Origin: Trileptium ribeirensis
Lineage: Eukaryota > Nematoda > Enoplea > Enoplida > Thoracostomopsidae
Length of the DNA: 64,000 nucleotides
Assembly (NCBI GenBank): GCA_030248225.1
Contig: JASANE010019435.1
Coordinates: forward strand, 1 to 64,000
Direction: 5' to 3'
Part shown: positions 22,701 to 32,038 of the stretch, piece after piece
How positions within the stretch are numbered: the stretch's first letter is position 1
How the letters are laid out: each line of letters opens with the position of its first letter
Position numbers and translations under genes: made by a program
The notes under the pieces: model-generated
Database searches by the model: none
What the model was told of the DNA's origin: nothing
Seen by the model: the letters and a program-made list of their open reading frames with translations, nothing else

Positions 22701-25700
22701 CCGTTAATCCGCTAAAACTTTGTAAAAGTATTATACACACGTAATCCACAAACATGTATATATATATATGTTTTAGCACCAATTTTCATACATGGTTTGT
22801 TCAATTATATGTTTGTGTATGGTTCCGGAAAATGTAGATACGTCGTAACCCTGCGACGCCCAACGGGTATCATAGTTGTAGTTTTATTTTCGAATTTTCA
22901 GAAAATACCAGCGATACAATTGACTGCGTTCACGATGGGAGGTTAAGTGCAACTGGTACCAGATTTATAGTTTTGTGAATTCTATTTTCAGAAGCCACCA
23001 GCGATGCGGTCGACGGCTTTGACGATGGCGGCGATCGAATCATTTACGCGGTATTTACAACGCTTTGGGAAGGTCTCCATGCGTCGGCGATTTGCGCATA
23101 CTCGATGCGCGACGTTCGACGTGTGTTCGATCACGGCTCGTTTAAAGTACAACGAAATCCATCATCGCTATGGCTACCAGTGGCCAAGCAGGAGCTGCCG
23201 AGTCCGCGACCGGGTTCGGTAAACAGGAATTTGTTTATCACAGTTTGGCTTTTGATAAAAATTATAGCGGTGTCTATAGCTTATAATAACCTAAGCTTAC
23301 AACGTACGTAACAATAAATGACACGCCGTAATTAATGAATACATCCTATAAAGTTTACCTCTATCAGAATGCGTCATTTGGGGGAGGGGGTGTTTTTAAG
23401 AAATCTGCTGTGCAATCTCACCTTTTAAAAAACAAAGAGACTGTAAATGGTGATGATGCAGCTTGATGCTCGAACTATAGCAATAGTCTACAATAGTTTT
23501 ATCACAGCGGCCCAATTATATACTTTGCATAATTAACCTATAATCATGTCATTTAATTTGTCAGATTTATTATTAGAGTTTCAAAATCTACGTTGAAAAA
23601 TGTAATATTCTTTTTTCTTATGATTTGTTTCTCTTTTAGTGCTCGTCCAATAGCCGGAATTTAAACGACAACGTTATTAATTTCATCAAGAAAAATTCCC
23701 TCATGGAACAGGCCGTGTCGAATGTGTTCAACGAACCGCTACTGATCGATACCAGTCTGAAGTAAACAAGACTTTTGGAATTACGCTTTTTTAAGATTAT
23801 TATTAGCAGCGGCAGAATGTTAACTATAGTAAGTATTACTATATAATATTATTGTTTAAAAACGTGCAATTTGTATAGCTATTGTTATTGAATGGTTCCG
23901 TCGGCCAAAACATAATCTTTGGAGGTATATTTGAAGAAATCATTAGTAGTAGCCTTATATTGTCATTGGAAAACTGTCATTGAGCATTGTCATTTATGTT
24001 TTTTAGAATCAAGTACACTCAAATTGCTGTTGACGGAGGTGTTCAAGCTGTCAACGGACAGAAATACGATATCATATTTCTTGGAACAGGTACGTACAAT
24101 AGTTGAGATTAAAATTTCAGGGTATTCGATTTGGCAATAATTTCGCCATGTAAAAATCAGAAATTTGGAAAAAGTTTTGAAAAATTTTAAGTTTTCTTTC
24201 AAATTAAGATCAAACTAATATGACACTGCGCTTTCGTTATGTATAGCGTCTCTAATGTATTAAGTTTCATTCGTATGCGGAATTTTATAGGACAAAAATA
24301 TTTTTGAAGATTTGCGGGTATATAACGTGCTTAATATACACGTGCACTCACAGTTTTGGAAGCGCGTTTGATACGAGTGCGACAGTACTGCGCTCATCGC
24401 GAATACAAATATTTAATGCACGACAAGTTAAGTTATAACGTAGTTGTGGTGCAGTTTTATATTACGTATATATACAGTACTCGCCAGATATGGCTGTTGC
24501 TTTGGGAGCGAGCTAACATCGAGCGAGCAACGTTCATTTCTGGCTGGTACTGTATATATCATGTACATTTACTGTTACAGACACTTGCATGATCTATAAG
24601 CTGGTTAATGTGGCGAGCAAACGAGGTTTCGGCGAAGTACAAACGGTAATCGTCGAGCAGATTTCTCTTTATCACTTTCACACCTTGTCATCTCAGGCAG
24701 ACCAGCCATCGTCACCTGCGTACATTCCAATTCGCAATATGATGGTAACGCAACCAGGCCCTGACGACGAAAATCGCCGTTACCACAATTGGAGACCAAG
24801 CTTCGAGCATACCAATACGATTCGAGATTCTTCAGAGTCAGATCGCGCGAACAAGCGGCTACTCCAGCAACGACTGCTGGTTGTTGTTACCGATCACGAA
24901 ATTCGGAGTATTTCGTTGCATCGATGCGCGAATGCAACCACGTGTGGCGCGTGTGTTCGCCTGCAGGATCCGTACTGTGCTTGGGATAATGTTAACTCAG
25001 TGTGTGTCGGCCGAACTGATGGGTAAGTTGTGTGTATATTGAGCTGATATTTTAGTTAATATATACTGTGGTTTGAAATGGTGCCTGTCGGAGAGTGGTA
25101 CAGATCCTGGGGAGCTCGGATAGATCGATGTATCCTCAAAAATAGATAACCTATATAGTGTAGCAGTATCTCCTTTACTTATAACACATGTTCGAATGTG
25201 ATTTTTATAGTAGGCAGGAAAATGAATCACATATCTCAACCGCCGCCGGCCTCAAAAATGACCAGAACGAATCTGTGCCACCGGTACGTGCTATTTAACA
25301 TCGTATCCCGCCAATCAAATTATATATGTAATTTTTCTCAATGTCAATATTGAATGCAGGTAAATCCATAACGCACTATTACTTGCATTTTACTTTGTTA
25401 TGCTATTATAATATAGTATTTGGTGGCACAATGGTTGAAACGGGGCCTGTTAATTAGGGGAAAAATTGTAGTTGAATACTATGGAAATATACATGATTTT
25501 TCCGTATAAGCTGGTATATATAAAGATATAGAATATCTTCGTGCAAACTCATCAAGATATCAGTGGTGCTACGTAGCAATACATGCATTGACACCACCTG
25601 CGCAGTTACACTGTACAGTGAATCGAATTTTCTCCTATCAATGAAGTCAACGATAGAGAAATACAAACATTTGATAAGTATAAAGAATGTTATGAAACTA

Positions 25701-28700
25701 ACTGTTTCCCAACAAATGTCAGAAGTCGCTTACATCTTGATAAACAAGGGTTTGGTATTCCTGATTTTGGAAAACAAAATTATAAATGTCGCTGTTAGTA
25801 TATATCGGGGAATGCCTGAACTAATCTGATTGAGATCAAACTCAACTGTGTATATGTTACTTGGTGGATTGTGTGAGTGTAGTTAGTCTAGCAAATTTTA
25901 ATTTTGCGGTAGATAGATTGATAACTGTTTTTATACAAAATTATGGCTTTTAACATGCATAAACTTTTAGCGCTTCATGTGATTTGAGACTGTATAGCAG
26001 TAATGCAACACTTCAATAACTGCTTCTATGAAACAATAGCTACATTGTGTACCGTTTTTTGTTTATCGTACCGTTACACCGAAATTAAATGGCACATAAT
26101 CTGATTATCACAGAGTGCTCTTGGGTGTTCCTCAGAATAGTGTTCTTGGGTCTACATTATTTCTGTTCTATATAAATGGTCTTCCATGTTTTGGCAATGT
26201 TAACTGCAAACTCTTTGCTGATGATGTGAAGCTTTATACAAATATTTCACATAACGAGGCACAGTATATATGTATTATATATTCAGCAACTGGTCTATAA
26301 AATGCCCTGTCATGTGTCTAAACTTGCGCTTGGAAATGGCGTCTGTAGCGGTTACAAAGTTAACTGTTTTACTTACAGGCAAAACTAATCTATGGCTCAA
26401 ATATTATCTACAGCGAAATTCCGAGCGTTTCTAAAAACAAGATCCTAGGCATCAAAATTAGTAATGATCTCAAATTCGGGCCACACTTCAACTTCATCGT
26501 CAATAGAGCATACCTTGTAATAAATATGTTTTAACTGTTTTATAAATAGTGACTCATATACCTTATATGTAATATGTTCGCCCAATTATAGACTATTTCT
26601 GTCAAGTATGGTCACCATGCTATATACTGGAAATTTATAAGCTTGAAAGAGTGCAGCTATATTTCACGCGCAGATTGGCTGCGCGAATGGGTTTTCTTAA
26701 GATGTCATACGCTATCGTATTTTAGATTAGAGCCCTTACGGCTACGTCGGTTAGAGCACGATCTTGTAATGGTTTTTAAATGCTTCAGCGGCGAAACTAA
26801 TTTCTGTGGGAATACGTTTGTAACATCTCACAATACAGATACACGTGGTCATTGTAGAAAACTAGTCAAACCTAAATTTTGAACTAATTCGCTGAAACAC
26901 AGTTTAGAAGCTAGAATTGTTGGAGTTTGGAACAAGCTACCTAGCTACGCTGGGCTTTAACCCTTAATAAATGCAACTGCTTTTAGGAAATTTAAAACTG
27001 TCTTAAATAAGATAGATTTCCACCAATGTTTGAAATTTAGTAGAAACCTATTCTTGTTCTTCTTGTTCTTAATAACATATTCAAATCTGCTAACTGGTGA
27101 CGAAGAATGTACATAGCTCAGGGTTTTACAGTTACATGTGCCTAAATCATATTATTTCAGTACATACAACAATACAATATACGTATTTGTTATTGACAGC
27201 ATCTTAGTATCCATGTGAAGAACCGAGGAAACTTTCTTACTGTTTTTGCATGTACATAACATACAAAAACATGCATTCATGCAGCTATGCACATGCGGTT
27301 TCATACAGTCAACATAACGGATTTTCCAAATTCACTCCAAACTCTGTGCAAACATTCACAGTTTCATTTTTCAGGTAAAAATAGTTTTACAGTTTATAAA
27401 AGCATGTAATGTAAACAAAACATTAGTTCCCTACTCGGTTTTATATGTGTTTTATTTTTAGGCATTGGAATGACGATCGAGAAAAAGATTACGTTCAATC
27501 AATTGAAACAGGACGATCAGGATTTTGCCCTGAAGGTTAGCATACCTGATTATACAAGAGATAATGTGTATTGTCTATAATATATATATATATTATATAG
27601 TCAATTATTTAATCTGACTGCAAATAAAATGCATTGCAAATCAAATCAGAATGCAGATATGTATGCATTAAATCTTACATTGTATAAAGGCTTGGTTTTG
27701 ATTTGATTTATGGATAATTTTAAAATACGTGGTTGCAATAAAATAGGCTTCGAAATGGGTGCTAGTGCTGAAGCTCACCCGAATTTTGAGACTTTGTGCC
27801 ATTTCTTAGCGAAATACATACCTTGTATTGATTTGTGTTTTTACAACTTTTCTTTTGGTTTGACAGTTTTTTACCAACGGAGTACGTCGTCAATTTGATG
27901 TGTAAAGGAATTGTTTTATGTTGTTTGAATTTGAACGTATAGTTTGTTCCAAGTACCTTAATATAATTATAATGGCTCACATTGTGTATTCTGCGTGCAA
28001 GTTTGGAGAAGTTCCATTGTAAAGATATCCAATTAACAATCTTTAAATTGTTTCAGGTGAATACTACGACAGCCAGTTGTTTGCTATTAATGGTAGGTTG
28101 CTAATTTAGTAATAATTGAAGCTATAATTACCTGGGCCGGTGCTTGCGTGGGGGGGAAGGTTCCGTGGGTCAGGGCCCTGTTTTCAGATGTATGTTGATA
28201 TTCAAATTTTAGAGACTCTAAACTATATGTGTCGGTTTAGGGAGGTAGATATATAGTCTCGGCGTGGGATAATCAAACATTTTCCTGAGGCTTGATTTAT
28301 GTTCCAAATGGAAATGTTAGAAATTTAAGTTAATTTTTAATTTACCTTGAATACCCTGTGAATTTACATATAAATTTGCTGTAGGCTTGGTCAGAATTCA
28401 ATTGTTTATCTGATACCAATGACGATATAACATGTTGCTAAAGGCGTGTACCCAGCCTCGCCTTATATTACCTTGATATTGACCAACAAATTTGAACGTA
28501 TAACGAGATGTTAGCTTTTGCCTTTAAATTATGTAAAAAATTTTTGCTCAAGCTCAATATTTTGGTCGTTGGCACATTTTTAGTGGTACTTCATTCTGTA
28601 ATTACATCTATATTTAGTCACAGAGAGAAATTACATCTCTGGACGCTGAGATCCCTCGGCTTCGAGAGTAGACCTAAGCAGTGAACTTTGGAGGTATTCG

Positions 28701-29753
28701 GACCAAAGCTAGTTGTTATTATGTACGGAACGCTTAGTCTTCCCGCCGCTATAAGGCTTAAAAATGATTAGAGTATTTTCATTTGCAATCGAATGTGGAT
28801 CAATGCTTTTCAAGTCGATGTAGAGTTTCTGTTTATATTGTTCCATCTTGTTTATATTTTATATCGTTTGTTTACGTGTACATAAATTTTTTACAGAGCT
28901 TTGGCCGCATCGCTCAGTTTCAACTCCACCGAAAGCATATTCTGGTGAATCGCTTGCAATTGCAATTTTGTCCACACTTGCACTTGCGTCAGTGCTTGGG
29001 TTTATTGTCGGCTATCGTGTGTCTCGTGCTCGACTTCTTAACGAAAACCATTCATCAAGTGGAAAATGTTCATCCACATCGACAACATCATCTTCATCGT
29101 CCTATACGTACGAATCGTCTGGCGGTCCTGGATCTGCGTCTCAACAAGGGCTTCTCAAGACTCGCCTACTGACTACACCGGGCGGTGGCAGTTCCACAAA
29201 GCATCTCGATAAAGTTTGCAATAGCAACGGTCATAATTTGTTATTATTAGACCATTCGTCGTCTTCGGCTCGTCTCTCGAAAAGATATCATTCAAACGCG
29301 AATATATACGATATCGCTCCGTACTCGACGTCTGCAACGCCCAACGCTGGTGGGAACTGTAATAAAACCAACGAATGTAGCAACAGCAACGGATTAATGT
29401 TCTCGAGCCTCCACGAACCTGCTATGCTTAGCTCGAACGTATCAGCTACATATCAGTCGCAACCACAACCATGCATTAACAATAATGGTGATGGTCAGTT
29501 GTTGTTGTACAACTCGCATCGTAATCAGAAGAGTCCTCCTGCTCCGCCGTACAACGATAGCAGCAATTATCCTTATTATACCGGGCCAAGCATCGACGAA
29601 AATCACCATCACCATCATCATTCGTGTAATTCACCTAGTACAAATACAAATAGCAGTAGTAGTGCTAGTAGTAATTATAGAAACGCAGCGACACTGCAGC
29701 TGAGTAACGGAACATTGCCGAAAGACTATAAAGTCAAAAAGGTTTATTTATAG
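16665..29753 (+). CDS. Sema1a: Class 1 transmembrane semaphorin (Sema1a-type), 5' partial, spliced
   Basis: Semaphorin 1a is a cell-surface axon-guidance protein that binds plexin A in neighbouring cells and can also signal in reverse through its tail. Twelve exons (16665-16798, 18795-18857, 20339-20458, 21135-21399, 21992-22222, 22992-23218, 23640-23761, 24007-24089, 24581-25022, 27462-27535, 28057-28092, 28897-29753) are bounded by AG and GT and join in phase into 884 codons including the stop. Counting from the first exon, the Sema domain covers about residues 1-528, PSI 529-563, a linker, one membrane helix 619-639, and a tail of about 245 residues. No Ig domain is present, as expected for class 1. 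The initiator and signal peptide exon were not found upstream. Odd points are a missing half-cystine near residue 121 and a long insertion before the last Sema strand. Assignment to semaphorins is firm; the 1a class is likely. Confidence 0.93.
18390..18590. repeat. Small inverted-repeat element rich in CGATTCGA
   Basis: 18450-18485 (ATTCGATCCGATTCGACC to GTATACAC) pairs loosely with 18537-18572 (GTATACACTGTCTGATCGAATCGGTTGG) around a loop. This is MITE-like. It sits in the first visible semaphorin intron and is mirrored at about 43905-44110. Confidence 0.45.
18795..18857 (+). CDS. Sema1a: Semaphorin exon: 63-nt, blade 1-2 link
   Basis: A short phase 0-0 exon between TTTTTAG and GTACGC. It encodes VLDWPSTPDGITQCKYNGKS and D, matching the semaphorin stretch with a Trp and a Cys-x3-GK-type motif just before the CxNYIRV motif. 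It fills the gap between its neighbours exactly and in phase, which supports the model. In arm 2 (43638-43700) the donor GT reads AT. Confidence 0.85.
20339..20458 (+). CDS. Sema1a: Semaphorin exon: CHNYIRV and CGTNAFKPLC motifs
   Basis: Phase 0-0 exon of 120 nt after TATTGTAG and before GTTAGT. It encodes DECHNYIRVIV and LLVCGTNAFKPLCREYS, two of the most conserved motifs of the Sema domain; these cysteines form intradomain disulfides in the family. In arm 2 (about 42026-42147) the same exon has two in-frame stops, GAA to TAA and CAG to TAG. Confidence 0.94.
21135..21399 (+). CDS. Sema1a: Semaphorin exon: DPYHNST and LYAATVSDFTG motifs
   Basis: Starts in phase 0 after TTTTTAG and ends in phase 1 before GTAAGC. 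It encodes SPWDPYHNSTFVYL and ELYAATVSDFTGSDPLIYR, both typical of class 1 semaphorins, then a Ser/Asp-rich loop not usual in the family, then IRNDLKCLN. The family normally has a cysteine just before the DPxHNS motif; here it is Ser (AISPWDP) in both arms. Arm 2 (41081-41348) is frameshifted near LIYRKP. Confidence 0.94.
21428..21545. repeat. Dispersed repeat, X copy in semaphorin intron
   Basis: GGGTCTTTCCTAGAAGACC, then TCAAAATGTCAAATTTTAAA and GGTATCACTCAACTCAGCTT, align with piece X at 9068-9190. It begins about 28 bases after the donor of the 21135-21399 exon. Confidence 0.55.
21992..22222 (+). CDS. Sema1a: Semaphorin exon: [12 protein letters not shown] to [15 protein letters not shown]
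   Basis: Starts in phase 1 (G/AT for the Asp of DPNFV) after TTCCAG and ends in phase 1 before GTAAGG. It encodes [52 protein letters not shown], the centre of the Sema domain and its most diagnostic block. Arm 2 (40255-40486) has one extra base near KARLNC, which shifts the frame. Confidence 0.96.
22902..22941 (+). pseudogene. Duplicated start of the 22992 exon (40 nt)
   Basis: After TTTTCAG this reads NTSDTIDCVHDG in the frame expected from the preceding exon, clearly related to ATSDAVDGFDDG at the start of the real exon 90 bp downstream. A possible donor GTTAAG follows. Including it before the real exon would break the frame. It looks like a local duplication of the acceptor and exon start. 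It is conserved in arm 2. Confidence 0.6.
22992..23218 (+). CDS. Sema1a: Semaphorin exon: IIYAVFTT to PSPRPGS
   Basis: Phase 1 in, phase 0 out, between ATTTTCAG and GTAAAC. It encodes DRIIYAVFTTLWEGLHASAI, CAYSMRDVRRVFD and the ending LPSPRPGS, all standard for the family. Arm 2 (39261-39487) carries only synonymous change that I can see. A shorter look-alike of the exon start lies just upstream at 22902-22941. Confidence 0.95.
23640..23761 (+). CDS. Sema1a: Semaphorin exon: NLNDNVINFIKKNSLM
   Basis: Starts in phase 0 after CTTTTAG and ends in phase 2 before GTAAAC. It encodes NLNDNVINFIKKNSLMEQAV and NEPLLIDTSL, matching the family's 'hxFhKxHxLM' segment. Arm 2 (38718-38839) is intact, with one synonymous difference (ATT versus ATC). 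Confidence 0.94.
24007..24089 (+). CDS. Sema1a: Semaphorin exon: YTQIAVD to YDIIFLGTG
   Basis: 83 nt between TTTTTTAG and GTACGT. It encodes KIKYTQIAVDGGVQAVNG and QKYDIIFLGTG, the conserved 'aDVhFhGTDxG' strand. In arm 2 (38383-38468) the same exon contains several small insertions and an in-frame TGA, although both splice sites survive. Confidence 0.94.
24581..25022 (+). CDS. Sema1a: Semaphorin exon: end of Sema domain plus PSI
   Basis: 442 nt between TGTTACAG and GTAAGT; phase 1 in, phase 2 out. It encodes DTCMIYKLVNV, TVIVEQI, PIRNMMV, LLVVVTDHEIRSISLHRC and LQDPYCAWD, covering the last Sema strands and the cysteine-rich PSI module. Between PIRNMMV and LLVVV there are about 45 extra hydrophilic residues compared with the usual short loop. 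Arm 2 (37448-37890) has a +1 frameshift between TDHE and HRC. Confidence 0.95.
25211..25283 (+). other. Candidate alternative semaphorin exon
   Basis: 73 nt open in the phase left by the PSI exon, between ATTTTTATAG and GTACGT. It would encode RQENESHISTAAGLKNDQNE and SVPP. It ends in phase 0 and cannot join the 27462 exon, which needs phase 2. Reading through its donor meets a stop after PVRAI, which would give a secreted ectodomain. It is identical in both arms. It may be an alternative terminal exon or a chance open stretch. Confidence 0.35.
26110..27015 (+). mobile_element. LINE reverse transcriptase fragment inside semaphorin intron, arm 1
   Basis: LGVPQNSVLGSTLFLFYING and KLFADDVKLYTNI show RT palm motifs. 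The fragment goes on through KILGIKISNDLKFGPH to LRLRRLEHDLVMVFKCFSG and GVWNKLPSY. It is interrupted by stops and frameshifts. It belongs to the same broad clade as the fragments at 4350 and 9719 but is a separate insertion, in the sense orientation of the gene. Confidence 0.87.
27462..27535 (+). CDS. Sema1a: Semaphorin exon: post-PSI linker
   Basis: 74 nt after ATTTTTAG and before GTTAGC. It encodes HWNDDREKDYVQSIETGRSG and FCPEG, resembling the 'FhQxhxTGxHxxC' linker after PSI in class 1 semaphorins. It is in phase with the exon ending at 25022 and not with the open segment at 25211-25283. In arm 2 (35488-35560) the donor GT reads AT and one base is missing. Confidence 0.88.
28057..28092 (+). 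CDS. Sema1a: Semaphorin micro-exon EYYDSQLFAIN
   Basis: A 36-nt exon between TTTCAG and GTAGGT, phase 1 to phase 1. It encodes the juxtamembrane linker EYYDSQLFAIN. It could be skipped without changing frame, so it is a candidate for regulated splicing. In arm 2 (34931-34966) the donor GT reads GA. Confidence 0.82.
28897..29753 (+). CDS. Sema1a: Semaphorin terminal exon: membrane helix and cytoplasmic tail
   Basis: Acceptor TTACAG; the stop TAG is at 29751-29753. After ELWPHRSVSTPP comes a hydrophobic helix (LAIAILSTLALASVLGFIVG) and the basic stop-transfer RVSRARLL. The tail of about 245 residues is rich in Ser, Asn and Gly, with a proline-rich SPPAPPYN, a run of six His, and the terminus KVKKVYL. 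Proline-rich segments in Sema1 and Sema6 tails recruit SH3 or EVH1 partners; here that is inference. Arm 2 (33278-34133) has the acceptor changed to CAA and several frameshifts. Confidence 0.94.
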
Positions 29754-30959
29754 CCCTGAGTTTTCACACGGTGCGTCGGGGACTTTTAATGTTATAATAG
29801 AACGACAATAACTTCAGTGACGCTCAATAATCGTCCTTTATTTGTCACAAATACTCAGCTGACTTGTCTTCCATTGCGTCGTCGGCTCAGTTTCACTCCA
29901 TCTTTGACATTCCTGATTTTTAATTGTTCTTGATTCTCCGAAATCACATATCAGCTGTAGATTATTAGCAGTTGGTTTGCTTCGATTGTCAAATGCGAAG
30001 TTGATTTTTGAATTATCCTTTCCGTTTTAATACTTGGGTCCACAGTAGCCCACATCGTAGACTTAACGCTTAATATTGGCGATGATCAACTCTGTGTTGC
30101 GATGCTCAGGCCTACGTGGTATAAATCAACAATATCCTTTAGACTGATGATGTACGTACTTAGCTAATTAATCATAACGACATTGTAAGACACTTGCCGA
30201 TGGGCATTAAGCGACTTAAGCAGTACAATATTTTTACAACTTTGCTTATATATACGATTACTTCCTGCAGTGATAACGGGTTCGTTATTTTATGCTACTG
30301 GCGTTAAAACGTCAGTTTATTGCCAGAGATTCTCGATAAGAGGCAACAGTAATTTTTAGCGTTCGATGGTAGTTTGAACTTCCAGAAGATGTCTCGGCTA
30401 CAAGAATTCGTGGCTCTCTCGCGAAACGTCCATCTTAAACAGCATTTGAGTCGGTTTTACAACATGTCCTAACGTCATCTATCGAAAAGGATATTGTAAG
30501 GATGGGATAGCTTGTCGCATTAGCTGCGTATTTGTGTATACGTTTTATCAACGTCAACAAAACCGACACAGACCACTAATGATTGCCTGGATATTTAAGA
30601 ATGGATTCACAGTCGCGACAGGAAACAGATTTAAAGATATATACAATATTTTATCCTAATAATGTGTTCCGACAGAAATATACGCCACCGATTCGACGCT
30701 TCTAGCCATGTAAATGTTAAAGGTGAACAACTTTCTATTACAATTCACACAATGATGTTTATAATTGTAAATATATATAATAGCATATTTTTTGTTGTTT
30801 TGACAAAACCTGGCTCCAAAAATCTGTTGTATGCAGTGGTGGATATAGCTCGTCGGAAAGGGTTGGGTTGACCTCCAAGTAGATCACTTGCTAGCCACAC
30901 TAAGGCAATTTTCATCATTTTATTTAAGGCCCGCATATATCGAAATTTTGGTTTATGCC
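29754..30959. other. 3' flank of the semaphorin coding region
   Basis: Presumably 3' UTR and downstream sequence. I saw no canonical AATAAA on the plus strand close to the stop. Divergence from arm 2 (32039-33277) is higher here than in the middle of the arms. Confidence 0.5.
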
Positions 30960-32038
30960 TTAGCTCCCAATTGTTCTACTCATTGGAAATATGTTCATGT
31001 ATCTATAATTGAAAGTGAAATTTTTATGTCGTTAGGGTACTGCGGAGTCATTCCCTCCCTTTATATCCGCCCTTGGTTGTGTATTTGGGTGGTCACTGAG
31101 GGAATATGGATAACAAAGATCATATACTTTCCATTGAGTGCTGATCATATATATATTTTACTCCCAAGCATAGTTTGAGATCATTTGAACTTTAAATTTT
31201 TGCTTTTGGCGCATATTAGGTACTAAAATTGTATCATGAATTTTCTTCCCTTATTTCAGAGGAGAAACTTGGCGCGTGCACCACATACAGAAATTTAAAA
31301 CTGAATTGTAAGCTCAGGCTAAGCTTAGGCTTATTCATTTAGACTTACGCGCAGGCATGGGCATAGTGAGGCAAAACGATAAACAATCGTTCGTGGCGAG
31401 AACTTGACATGCCGCCCCTTTATACAACCCTAATTTACGTCGCCACGGTAAGTATATTTTCAACTTCTGCCTCAGCCCTTTTTAACCATGTCAAGCTCCG
31501 CTATTCCTGAAACATGTTAGGCTCCGCTGTCCCGATGCCAAACCAGGTTGGGCTCTTAGGCTCGTAATAATAAAAGTTCGCGATTCCCTAGCATTAGTGA
31601 TAACATATACAAGCCACCACAGGAACGCGAACAACAAATTGAAACCTTCAATTTTAAGAGTTTCTTCTTATAATTCATATAGTAGACTGGAATTTTTTTC
31701 GAATTGGTAATCACGTCTGGAATCTCCGACTAAGACAGATTTTTATTAATTTACGACGTCCTTGACTTGTCAACTGTTCTTTGAACGCTCTGCTAATGCT
31801 GTTATTAAATTTCTTTTGGATTTTTCTTGTGTTAATGTGTCCTTCATGCCATCTCAAGATTGTCAATTTTCTACTCAATGTTGCAATTCTGCATTACATA
31901 TTGACATTGGATTACATATAGTGGGACCGCAGTCGGGAAGGATTCAGGTCGGGTGAGGCCGTGTGACAGACTAAACTCTGATCAAATTCAAATCCAGCAA
32001 TGGACACAAATGTCGTAGAATGTCATGTTCAATCTGCG
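30960..32038. other. Single-copy spacer at the centre of the palindrome
   Basis: About 1.08 kb separates the arms. Neither half matches the other, so it forms the loop of the palindrome. It is presumably the 3' flank of the semaphorin locus continuing from one of the arms. Homology between the arms fades over the last 30-40 bases on each side (30925-30959 and 32039-32080) rather than ending sharply. Short open frames at 30888-31178 and 31762-31956 resemble nothing I recognise and are probably chance. Confidence 0.85.

Larger units (their letters stand above)
16799..28896 (+). other. Introns of the semaphorin gene
   Basis: Eleven introns of about 0.42-2.4 kb, all GT-AG, AT-rich and with TA/TG microsatellites (for example 22625-22650 and 27577-27598). 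Intron 16799-18794 carries a small inverted-repeat element near 18390-18590. Intron 21400-21991 carries a copy of the dispersed repeat at 21428-21545. Intron 25023-27461 carries the LINE fragment 26110-27015. I see nothing else recognisable in them. Confidence 0.8.
615..30959 (+). repeat. Arm 1 of giant interrupted palindrome
   Basis: This ~30.3 kb segment recurs in reverse complement at 32039-61866. The pairing was followed by eye through many anchors: 2690-2896 with 59596-59802, 15926-16177 with 46320-46571, 22992-23218 with 39261-39487, and 29753 with 33278. Partner positions sum to about 62480-62497 up to 25.8 kb and to about 63004-63032 after 26.6 kb. The arm carries the intact semaphorin exons, so it is the better copy. 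Divergence between arms is uneven: almost none around 15.9-19 kb, with clusters of substitutions and small indels elsewhere. Both ends are junctions, with a third inverted copy on the left and a single-copy spacer on the right. Confidence 0.97.

Noticed and set aside
30960..32038. A gene in the palindrome centre that could drive the duplication
   Set aside because: Only short open frames without recognisable domains; no transposase, integrase or reverse transcriptase motif found.
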